NCBI GenBank assembly: GCA_030039095.1
Contig: JASHQP010000273.1
Location: 1 to 11,681, forward strand
Direction of reading: 5' to 3'
Length of the DNA: 11,681 nt
Origin: Streptosporangiaceae bacterium
GTDB lineage: Bacteria > Actinomycetota > Actinomycetes > Streptosporangiales > Streptosporangiaceae
This document shows, piece after piece, positions 1 through 5,624 of this stretch. Every line of letters begins with the position of its first letter. Position 1 is the first letter of the stretch. The notes beneath the pieces are model-generated. The model was given only the letters and a program-made list of their open reading frames with translations, made no database searches and was not told where the DNA came from. The translations under genes were made by a program, and so were the position numbers.

Positions 1-2
1 GC

Positions 3-872
3 CCCGCCACCCAGCCCGGCCCCGCCGGCCTGCCCGGCCACGCCGCCGAGCCCGGCCCCGGGGTTCCGGACCTGGCCCGGCTGTTTCCCGGCGGGACCGC
101 GGTCTCGCTGCTGGCCGTCTATGACTGGCCGGGGCCGGACGGCCTGCCCGGCGGCTCCGCGCACGTGCATCTTGCCTGCACCGAGGGGTACGTGGTGGTC
201 GGCGGCCGCGGGCGGCTGCAGACGCTGGGCGCCGACGGGTACGCGGAGACGACGCTTTCCCCGCTGACCGTGGCCTGGTTCTCCCCCGGCGTGATCCACC
301 GCCTGATCAACGACGGCGGCCTGCAGATCCTCGTGGTGATGCAGAACGGCGGGCTGCCCGAAGCCGGCGACAGCGTGCTCACGTTCCCGCCCGCGCACCT
401 CGCCGACCCGCGCGCCTACCGGGCGGCTGCGTCCCTGCCCGGGCCGGCCGCCGCCGCAACGCCCACCGCCACGGCCGCCCGGCGCCGCAAGGACCTCGCC
501 GTAGCGGGATTCATCCAGCTTCGCGAGCGGGTCGCCGCGGAAGGTCCCCGGGCGCTCGATGACTTCTACGCGTCCGCGGCGGCGCTGGTCCGCGGCCAGG
601 CCCGGGCCTGGCGCGAGGTCTGGGAGGCCGGGCCGTTCGCCGCGGCGATCCAGACCGGCAACCAGATCGGCCTGCTCGCCAGCGGCAGACACGACCACCT
701 CCGCGAGGGCCGGCTGACGGTGCTCGGCCCCCGGGCCGAGCACGCGTACGGCATGTGCGGCCGCCTCGACGCCTACCCGTCCCGCACCACACAGACCCGG
801 TTACCCACCGCGATCGCAAAGGGAGCCCGTGCCCACCACCCATCGCAAAGGAGCCAGAGATGCAGAAACTGA
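3..872 (+). CDS. Cupin-domain protein, 5'-truncated by the window edge
   Basis: The frame is open from the left edge to a TGA at 872, giving 289 visible residues; the start lies outside the window. A Pro/Gly/Ala-rich stretch (about 1-20) precedes a single cupin fold (about 25-125). Both cupin motifs are visible: His54-x-His56, then Glu61 and a Gly seven residues on, and later Pro-Gly-Val-Ile-His99 with Asn103. All four usual metal ligands are therefore present, so a metal-binding beta-barrel is likely. A helical region (about 160-245) follows the barrel. The last 30 or so residues are rich in Arg, Thr and His and run through the ribosome-binding region of the next gene, overlapping it by 13 nt. 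That tail also carries a TTA leucine codon (801-803), rare in such genomes. The substrate is unknown. Sensing or isomerising a sugar, in line with the hydrolase next door, is only a guess. The cupin call is firm; the function is not known. Confidence 0.8.
   Translation, partial: PATQPGPAGLPGHAAEPGPGVPDLARLFPGGTAVSLLAVYDWPGPDGLPGGSAHVHLACTEGYVVVGGRGRLQTLGADGYAETTLSPLTVAWFSPGVIHRLINDGGLQILVVMQNGGLPEAGDSVLTFPPAHLADPRAYRAAASLPGPAAAATPTATAARRRKDLAVAGFIQLRERVAAEGPRALDDFYASAAALVRGQARAWREVWEAGPFAAAIQTGNQIGLLASGRHDHLREGRLTVLGPRAEHAYGMCGRLDAYPSRTTQTRLPTAIAKGARAHHPSQRSQRCRN
804..855 (+). repeat. Imperfect tandem direct repeat duplicating the Shine-Dalgarno region
   Basis: Two 24-nt copies, 804-827 and 832-855, share CCCACC, then three variable bases, then ATCGCAAAGG(G)AGCC. 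They start 28 nt apart. The second supplies AAAGGAG (847-853) six bases before the ATG at 860 and so defines the start of the hydrolase gene. The first carries AAAGGGAG (818-825) and is followed three bases after GGGAG by a GTG (829) in a different frame, so it does not serve the hydrolase directly. It could be a chance duplication, a standby ribosome site or a decoy. Confidence 0.6.
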
Positions 873-2305
873 CCAGGCTTGCCGCCCGCAGGCCGCTGGC
901 TGCGGCCGCGGTTGTGCTCGCGGCAGGCGCTCTTACCCTGACCGCGCCCGCCGGCCCGGCCCTCGCCGCCTCGGCGGCGACGATCGACGGGGCCGTGCAC
1001 TACCAGCGGATCGCCGGATTCGGGTCCTCCGAGGCCTTCGGCCAGGCCTCGATCATCGAGGATGCGCCCGCCGCGGTGCAGCAGCAGGTGCTGAACCTGC
1101 TGTACAGCCCCACGACCGGCGCCGGGCTCACGATCCTGCGCAACGAGGTCGGCGCCGACCCGGGCAGCACGATCGAGCCGACCGCGCCCGCGAGCCCGTC
1201 GGCTCCGCCGTCCTACGTGTCGCTGCAGTCGATCGGCAATGACATGGGGCAGCTGTGGCTGTCGCGAACGCTCGAGGCCGACTACGGGGTCCGCGACATC
1301 TTCGCCGACGCGTGGACCGCTCCCGCGTACATGAAGACCAACGACTCGACCTCCAACGGGGGCACCCTCTGCGGCGTGCCGGGCGCCACCTGCACCAGCG
1401 GCGACTGGCGCCAGGCGTACGCCAGCTTCCTGGTCCAGTACGCCAGGGACTACGCGCAGGCCGGGATCCCGCTGAGCTATATCGGCTTCGAGAACGAGGC
1501 CAACCTCGCCCCGGACTACGACGGCATGGTGATGAGCCCGGCACAGACGGCGAACTTCGCCGACGTGCTCGGCCCGGCACTGGCCCGGTCGGGACTGCCC
1601 ACCAGGCTGGAGTGCTGCGCCGCCGAGGGCTGGGACTACGCGGCGCAGTACGCCGCGGCGATCGAGGCCGACCCGGTGGCGAGCGCCTACGTCCGGCTGT
1701 TCACCAGCCACGGCTACACCGAAGCCCCGGCTTCACCGCTGCCCGGCTGGGACAAGCCGGTCTGGGAGACCGAGTGGTCCACGTTCCAGTCCTGGGATCC
1801 GGCCTGGGACGACGGGACCACCGCTTCGGGCCTGAGCTGGGCGCAGAACATCTACGCCGGGCTGACGCAGGCCAACCTTGGAGCGTTCCTGTACTGGTGG
1901 GGCACGAGCACGCCGACGTTCAACGGCGACAACGAGAGCCTGGTGCAGATCAACGGGTCCACGGTCACCGCGTCTGCGCGGCTCTGGGCGTTCGCGAACT
2001 ACAGCCGCTTCGTCCGTCCGGGAGCGGTCCGCATCGGCGCCACCACCGCTGACGGCAACCTCGACCTGACCGCGTTCCGCAACGCGGACGGCTCGGTCGC
2101 GATCGTGGTCCTGAACACCGGCACCAGCGCGGACACTGTCTCGTTCGCGCTGCGCCATCTCGGCATCCGCAACGCGGCCCTGGCCACGCCGTATCTGACC
2201 GACTCCTCCAGCGACACCGCGGCCCAGCCGGTGGTCCCGGTGACCGGCGGAACGCTCACGGCCACCCTGCCCGCCCGTTCCCTGGTGACCTTCGCCATCC
2301 GGTAG
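860..2305 (+). CDS. Secreted GH30-type (clan A) glycoside hydrolase
   Basis: A 481-residue exported enzyme predicted to hydrolyse beta-linked polysaccharide outside the cell. Residues 1-37 form a signal peptide: Lys/Arg-rich start, Ala/Leu/Val core, and a likely cut after Ala-Leu-Ala (about 34-36). The mature protein opens with the family-typical Ile-x-Gly-Phe-Gly-Ser-Ser-Glu-Ala-Phe segment (51-60). It continues as a (beta/alpha)8 barrel with Trp-Thr-Ala-Pro-Ala-Tyr-Met-Lys (152-159). The acid/base candidate is Glu213 in Phe-Glu-Asn-Glu-Ala-Asn, and the nucleophile candidate is Glu305 in Trp-Glu-Thr-Glu-Trp. The C-terminal part (about 385-481) is the small beta-sandwich normal in GH30. The ATG at 860 is chosen because AAAGGAG lies six bases upstream and the signal peptide starts there; earlier in-frame codons add a non-signal extension. 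It overlaps the cupin gene by 13 nt, so co-transcription is likely. Substrate (xylan, beta-1,6-galactan, glucan) cannot be told from sequence by eye. Confidence 0.85.
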   Translation: MQKLTRLAARRPLAAAAVVLAAGALTLTAPAGPALAASAATIDGAVHYQRIAGFGSSEAFGQASIIEDAPAAVQQQVLNLLYSPTTGAGLTILRNEVGADPGSTIEPTAPASPSAPPSYVSLQSIGNDMGQLWLSRTLEADYGVRDIFADAWTAPAYMKTNDSTSNGGTLCGVPGATCTSGDWRQAYASFLVQYARDYAQAGIPLSYIGFENEANLAPDYDGMVMSPAQTANFADVLGPALARSGLPTRLECCAAEGWDYAAQYAAAIEADPVASAYVRLFTSHGYTEAPASPLPGWDKPVWETEWSTFQSWDPAWDDGTTASGLSWAQNIYAGLTQANLGAFLYWWGTSTPTFNGDNESLVQINGSTVTASARLWAFANYSRFVRPGAVRIGATTADGNLDLTAFRNADGSVAIVVLNTGTSADTVSFALRHLGIRNAALATPYLTDSSSDTAAQPVVPVTGGTLTATLPARSLVTFAIR

Positions 2306-2314
2306 CGCGGCGGG

Positions 2315-3436
2315 TCATGGCGTGCGCCTGCGCCGGACCTGCCACACGCAGACGCCGCCAAGCCCGGCGGCCAGCAGCAGGTAGATGCCGGTTTCGATCC
2401 ACTGCAGCGGCCAGAACCGGCTGGCCGGCTGGTACGTGACGCTCTGGCGCAGGTGCAGGGCTTGCAGCGCGTTCCTGCACCCGGCGCCGTTGATGCCGAA
2501 CCCGGGCGTGGGCAGGCACGCCTTGGGCGGCGGCGTGAGCACCGGGCCCGCCGGCGTCACCACCACGCCCGATGCCGGCGCGCCCGACCGCGTGATGACC
2601 GTGTCCGACAGGACCCAGGCCCCCGGCTTGCTGAAAGACCCGGCGAGCTGGATCGTGCTCAGCCCGGTGCCCGCGTCAGTGCTGATCTGGTCGTGCTGGA
2701 CGCTCATCGGCACCGTCACGTGGGCGGGCGGGAGCAGGTGCGGCCGGACGAAGTTCGGCATCACGACCTGGATCGCCACGAACGCGACCAGCGTCACGGC
2801 CATCGCGGGCAGGGTCCGGCGCAGCAGCAGACCCACGGTCACGCCGAGCGCGAAGGCGAGCGCCGCGTAGCCGAGCGGCGCCACCCCCCGCGCATCGAAG
2901 ATGACCGGGTCGAGCCGGGCCTCCGCGAAGCCGGTGAAGGTGACGTGTACCCCGTTCCCTCCGGTCGCGGCCTGCGCAGACCCGCCGGCGAGCGACGCCG
3001 CGTCGATCGGGCTGGCCCACCAGGTCACGATCAGGCTGAGCAGGCCCGTCGTCGCGATCGCGGTGAGGCCGATCAGGCCGAGCTTGACGATGGTCCAGCG
3101 GGTGCGCGTGACGCTCTGGTTCCAGGCGATCCGGTGCGTGCCGTCCGCGATCTCGCGGGCGATCAGCGGCGCGCCCCAGAACAGGCCCATCAGCGCGGGC
3201 GCCACGAGGAGCAGCAAGACGGTGCCGAAGTCCAGGAACTTGTCGAAGCCGCCGATCCTGTCGAGGAAGATGCTCGCGACCGCGGCGCAGTGCGCGTGGC
3301 AGGCGGACAGGCCAGCGGCGGTGTACGCACTGGTGAGGCCCACCCTGGTCGCCGCCAGCACGATCGCGACGACGATCATCCCGCCGGCTGCGGTGATGGC
3401 CTGCGGGCGGAACTGGCGCCAGGTCAGCCAGATCAT
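2315..3436 (-). CDS. ABC-2 type exporter permease subunit of a GntR-linked system
   Basis: A 373-residue integral membrane protein, probably the channel partner of the ATPase encoded just upstream. Hydrophobic segments lie near residues 13-30, 70-90, 115-138, 186-206, 210-227 and 346-366, giving about six membrane passes. A long polar extracytoplasmic region (about 228-345) contains Cys307 and Cys320, and a short early loop has Cys46 and Cys50. The cytoplasmic segment reading Arg-Glu-Ile-Ala-Asp-Gly-Thr-His-Arg-Ile-Ala-Trp-Asn-Gln-Ser (94-108) is characteristic of actinobacterial permeases of this group and is a plausible contact for the ATPase. The ATG at 3436 overlaps the ATPase stop as ATGA and has GGAGG seven bases upstream, so translation is coupled. 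The cargo is unknown; export of lipids, peptides or toxic compounds are options. The gene ends 9 nt from the convergent hydrolase gene, with no clear terminator between. Confidence 0.85.
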   Translation of the reverse strand: MIWLTWRQFRPQAITAAGGMIVVAIVLAATRVGLTSAYTAAGLSACHAHCAAVASIFLDRIGGFDKFLDFGTVLLLLVAPALMGLFWGAPLIAREIADGTHRIAWNQSVTRTRWTIVKLGLIGLTAIATTGLLSLIVTWWASPIDAASLAGGSAQAATGGNGVHVTFTGFAEARLDPVIFDARGVAPLGYAALAFALGVTVGLLLRRTLPAMAVTLVAFVAIQVVMPNFVRPHLLPPAHVTVPMSVQHDQISTDAGTGLSTIQLAGSFSKPGAWVLSDTVITRSGAPASGVVVTPAGPVLTPPPKACLPTPGFGINGAGCRNALQALHLRQSVTYQPASRFWPLQWIETGIYLLLAAGLGGVCVWQVRRRRTP

Positions 3437-4332
3437 TTGCTCACCTCCAGCCGCTGGCCCTGCGGCGACCCGGCGGCGTGGCCCATGTAGGAGAGCACCA
3501 GGTCCTCCAGGCTTACCTCTTCGACCGTCCAGGCCGGGTCGCTGACCGGCTCGCTGCTGCGCACAAGGAACGTGCTCTGCCGGCCGGTGTGGCTCTCCGT
3601 GATGACCCGCTGGCCGGCCGGCAGGCTGGCGGCGCGACGGCGCGGGCCGGTCAGCAGGTGGTGGGTGGCGAGCAGGTCGTCCACCTCGCCGGTGACCCGC
3701 ACCCTCGAGTCGACGAGCACGACCAGGTAGTCCGCGACGCGTTCAAGATCGGCGACCAGATGCGATGACATCACCACGCTGAGCTCCTGCTCAGCCGTCA
3801 CGCGCATCAGGGTCTGCAGGAACTCGCGCCGGGCCACCGGGTCCAGGCTGGCGATCGGTTCGTCGAGGATCAGCAGCTCGGGGCGCTTGGCGAGCGCGAG
3901 CGTGAGCGCGAGCTGGGCCCGCTGGCCGCCGGACAGCCTGCCCGCCTTCTGGTTTGGCTCCAGGCCGAGCTGCTCGATCCGGTCCCGGGCGAGCCCGGCG
4001 TCCCAGCGCGGGTTCAGGTGCGCGCCGAGCCGCAGGTGATCGGCCACGCTCAGCCCGGCGTAGGTCGGGGTGTCCTGCGCGACGTAGCCGACGCGGGCGA
4101 GCTGACCGGGATCGCTGGCCGGCTGGCCGCCGAGCACCTCGATCGTGCCGGTGGTCGGGGCCAGCATGCCGGTGGCAAGGCTGATCAAGGTGGTCTTGCC
4201 CGCCCCGTTCGGGCCCACGAGCCCGGCCACGTGCCCGGCCGGGATCGCCAGCGTGCAGTCGGCCAGTGCCCAGCGGTGCCCGTACCGCTTGCCGGCGCCG
4301 CGCGCCTCAATCGCCGCGGTCGCGCTGCTCAT
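3433..4332 (-). CDS. ABC transporter ATP-binding protein
   Basis: A 299-residue cytoplasmic ATPase that would energise the permease encoded downstream. All nucleotide-binding motifs are intact: Walker A GPNGAGKTT (40-48), Q-loop Gln86, signature LSGGQ (133-137), Walker B LLILDEP (153-159) with catalytic Glu158, and switch His191. The C-terminal 80 or so residues go beyond the core domain and resemble the regulatory tail seen in exporter ATPases of the YtrB/CcmA type. The ATG at 4332 is chosen over in-frame codons further upstream because AGGAGG (4345-4340 on this strand) sits seven bases before it and because it overlaps the regulator's stop in an ATGA. The tight regulator-ATPase-permease order points to one messenger RNA controlled by the regulator itself. 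The role in export is inferred from the subunit types. Confidence 0.92.
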   Translation of the reverse strand: MSSATAAIEARGAGKRYGHRWALADCTLAIPAGHVAGLVGPNGAGKTTLISLATGMLAPTTGTIEVLGGQPASDPGQLARVGYVAQDTPTYAGLSVADHLRLGAHLNPRWDAGLARDRIEQLGLEPNQKAGRLSGGQRAQLALTLALAKRPELLILDEPIASLDPVARREFLQTLMRVTAEQELSVVMSSHLVADLERVADYLVVLVDSRVRVTGEVDDLLATHHLLTGPRRRAASLPAGQRVITESHTGRQSTFLVRSSEPVSDPAWTVEEVSLEDLVLSYMGHAAGSPQGQRLEVSK

Positions 4333-4721
4333 ACTGCTTCCTCCTGTGCGGCGCCCCGGGCGGCGCGCTGAAACAGCGCCTCCATGTCTTCGAAGTCCAG
4401 GCCCGCCTGCTGTGCCCGGCCGATCCACGCCGACAGCTCCATGCCGAGCCGCCGATTCGCGGCGACCGATTCGTCGCTGATGGTCTTCGTGACGAACGTG
4501 CCGACGCCCGGCTTGGCGGCCGCCAGGCCCTCGTACTCCAGCAGCCGGTAGGCCTTGAGCACCGTGTTGGGGTTGATGGCCAGCGAGCCGGCCACGTCCT
4601 TGACCGTCGGCAGCTGATCGCCCTGCCGCAGCAAGCCCAGCCGCAGCGCCTGCCGCACCTGCCGGATCAGCTGCAGGTACGGCGCCACGCCCGACCTGTT
4701 GTTCAGGTGGAACTCGATCAT
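4329..4721 (-). CDS. GntR-family (YtrA-type) transcriptional regulator
   Basis: A 130-residue DNA-binding protein. Residues 8-78 form a GntR winged helix-turn-helix: Pro-Tyr-Leu-Gln-Leu-Ile opening, recognition part Asn-Pro-Asn-Thr-Val-Leu-Lys-Ala-Tyr (50-58), and wing Gly-Val-Gly-Thr-Phe-Val (72-77). Only a short helical tail of about 50 residues follows. This lack of a large effector domain is typical of the YtrA subfamily, whose members usually repress their own operon together with a linked ABC transporter. The ATG at 4721 is preferred over one seven codons upstream because GGGAG lies five bases before it and because most relatives begin near this point. The stop overlaps the ATPase start by ATGA. 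Predicted target: the AT-rich island at 4748-4785 directly upstream. The inducing signal is unknown. Confidence 0.9.
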   Translation of the reverse strand: MIEFHLNNRSGVAPYLQLIRQVRQALRLGLLRQGDQLPTVKDVAGSLAINPNTVLKAYRLLEYEGLAAAKPGVGTFVTKTISDESVAANRRLGMELSAWIGRAQQAGLDFEDMEALFQRAARGAAQEEAV

Positions 4722-4747
4722 CAGCGCTCCCAGCCCAGCCATCAGCG

Positions 4748-4785
4748 ATTTATCTAGTTGGCTAGTACGGTATAGTAATGAGTTG
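4748..4785. promoter_or_regulatory. AT-rich divergent control region with operator-like repeats
   Basis: This is a sharp AT-rich island in a GC-rich background between the repressor operon and the divergent membrane-protein gene. It contains CTAG-N4-CTAG (4754-4765) and a TAGTA-N5-TAGTA direct repeat (4763-4767, 4773-4777). A minus-strand -10-like TACTAT (4777-4772) overlaps a plus-strand TATAGT (4771-4776). YtrA-type regulators usually bind AT-rich sites of this kind just ahead of their own gene, so operator function is likely, but the exact site and the -35 boxes are not clear. Confidence 0.5.
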
Positions 4786-4854
4786 ATGCGCGCAACAGCG
4801 CGCCGGCCCCGGCCCGGTGCCCGACCGCCCGGCCGCGCAAGTTCACCGGAGGGT

Positions 4855-4860
4855 TAGGCT
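4855..4860 (+). promoter_or_regulatory. Possible -10 element (TAGGCT) ahead of the DUF1707 gene
   Basis: TAGGCT resembles common actinobacterial -10 hexamers and would start a transcript near 4867, leaving a leader of about 20 nt containing AAGGAG (4875-4880) before the ATG at 4886. No convincing -35 hexamer is seen at the right distance, so confidence is low. Confidence 0.3.
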
Positions 4861-4885
4861 GGAAGTGCGCGCCGAAGGAGTGCGG

Positions 4886-5416
4886 ATGATGGAGAGAGCT
4901 GGCTGGAACTACCCCTCTGGCGACCTGCGGGTATCCGACGCCGATCGCGACCGCGCCGTGCACGAGCTGAGCGAGGCATTCAAGGCCGGCCGGCTCACGG
5001 CAGACGAATTCGGCGAGCGATCCGGGGAGGCCCTGAGCGCCCGCACCGGGAGCGAGCTGACCGGCCTGCTCGCCGACCTGCCACTCGATGACGTCCTCAG
5101 GGCGCGTGCATCGGCCGAGGAGCGAGCCCAGCGAGCCCGCGCCACCCGGATCGCGATCGGCGCGTCCTCCGCCGCCGCCCTCGTCTTCGCGCTCTCGTCC
5201 CTTGCCGCCGCCTTCCGGCCCGGCATAGGCCCTCAGCAGCGCCAGATCGCCCGGCAGATAATGGCCCAGCAGGGCCTGCACGTCCCCGGGTTCCCCCCGA
5301 ACCCGGGCTTCGACTGGGTCGGCACGATGGTGCCCGGAACGATCGCGGTCCTGCTGATCGTGGTGGTCATCTGCCTGAGCGTGCGCCTGTCCCGCGCGAA
5401 GCGCCGCGCTGCGTGA
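4886..5416 (+). CDS. DUF1707 domain membrane protein
   Basis: A 176-residue protein of unknown biochemical role. Residues about 13-66 form the DUF1707 (SHOCT-like) domain: Leu-Arg-Val-Ser-Asp-Ala-Asp-Arg-Asp-Arg, then Leu-x-Glu-Ala-Phe-x-x-Gly-Arg-Leu, then Glu-Phe-x-Glu-Arg and a Leu-Leu-Ala-Asp-Leu-Pro end. Two hydrophobic helices follow (about 89-110 and 148-168), separated by a Pro/Gly/Gln-rich loop, and a basic tail (Arg-Ala-Lys-Arg-Arg) ends the chain. The DUF1707 part is probably cytoplasmic and N-terminal, with the hairpin in the membrane. Two adjacent ATG codons (4886, 4889) follow AAGGAG (4875-4880), giving spacers of 5 and 8 nt; either could be used. It is transcribed away from the GntR-ABC operon and may share its control region. 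The gene stops about 30 nt before the trp leader, and its 3' end must overlap that leader's promoter. Confidence 0.85.
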   Translation: MMERAGWNYPSGDLRVSDADRDRAVHELSEAFKAGRLTADEFGERSGEALSARTGSELTGLLADLPLDDVLRARASAEERAQRARATRIAIGASSAAALVFALSSLAAAFRPGIGPQQRQIARQIMAQQGLHVPGFPPNPGFDWVGTMVPGTIAVLLIVVVICLSVRLSRAKRRAA

Positions 5417-5432
5417 CCCGCGCAGGTGGACG

Positions 5433-5438
5433 TACTAT
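5433..5438 (+). promoter_or_regulatory. Candidate -10 element for the trp leader transcript
   Basis: TACTAT fits the TAnnnT pattern and stands 6 nt before a GTG (5445-5447) that is in frame with the leader peptide. Transcription would then start at or next to the first leader codon, giving a leaderless message. The -35 is weak: GTGACC (5413-5418) is only 14 nt away, or 17 nt from an overlapping TATGAG. The promoter would overlap the stop codon of the upstream gene. Confidence 0.45.
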
Positions 5439-5450
5439 GAGCGGGTGCGG

Positions 5451-5486
5451 ATGACGTACGACTACTGCGGCTGGTGGCGCCCCTGA
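5451..5486 (+). CDS. trp leader peptide (MTYDYCGWWRP), attenuation sensor
   Basis: A very short frame, ATG to TGA, encodes 11 residues with two consecutive Trp codons (5472-5477) in a peptide too short to contain them often by chance. An in-frame GTG at 5445 would add Val/Met-Arg at the front. There is no good Shine-Dalgarno; translation may be leaderless, as is common in actinomycetes. Its role is to sense charged Trp-tRNA: a ribosome pausing at the Trp pair covers hairpin segment 1 (5473-5482), while one reaching the stop (5484-5486) also masks segment 2. It stands directly ahead of the attenuator and trpS, which is what gives the call its strength. Confidence 0.8.
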   Translation: MTYDYCGWWRP

Positions 5487-5554
5487 CCGGGCGGCACCGT
5501 CCATTCGCGCACATCGACACGCGGCTGCCCGGGCTTCACGGACCGGGGCGGCCG
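5473..5554 (+). promoter_or_regulatory. Tryptophan transcription attenuator with mutually exclusive hairpins
   Basis: Four segments can be paired by eye. Segment 1 (5473-5482, containing the Trp codons) pairs with segment 2 (5489-5498) at 9 of 10 positions. Segment 2 (5487-5495) can instead pair with segment 3 (5524-5532) over 9 bp with one G-U, forming an antiterminator. Segment 3 (5522-5532) can also pair with segment 4 (5543-5554), forming the terminator. Stalling at Trp codons masks segment 1, frees 2 for 3, and lets RNA polymerase read into trpS. Fast translation masks segment 2, so 3 pairs with 4 and transcription ends. The pairing is seen directly; regulation is inferred from the classical trp mechanism. 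Confidence 0.8.
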
Positions 5555-5563
5555 TTTTGTTTT
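5522..5563 (+). terminator. Intrinsic terminator of the trp attenuator
   Basis: Stem CGGCTGCCC (5522-5530) pairs with GGGCGGCCG (5546-5554), with one U-G. It is extended by GG (5531-5532) with CC (5543-5544) across a single bulged G, and the loop is 10 nt. TTTTGTTTT (5555-5563) follows at once. The T-tract is conspicuous in this GC-rich sequence and makes this the clearest intrinsic terminator in the window. Confidence 0.85.
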
Positions 5564-5624
5564 GCCTTCGACCCGGCCACGTGGCCAGGCCCGGGCTGCC
5601 GCCTGAGACAGAGGAGCAAGACCC

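Noticed and set aside
755..859. Upstream in-frame start for the GH30 gene
   Set aside because: It would put 35 Arg/Pro/His-rich residues before the signal peptide and ignore the AAAGGAG six bases before ATG 860.
5417..5624. T-box riboswitch ahead of trpS
   Set aside because: I see no conserved T-box sequence or stem I specifier arrangement. The short Trp-codon peptide with overlapping hairpins explains the region better.
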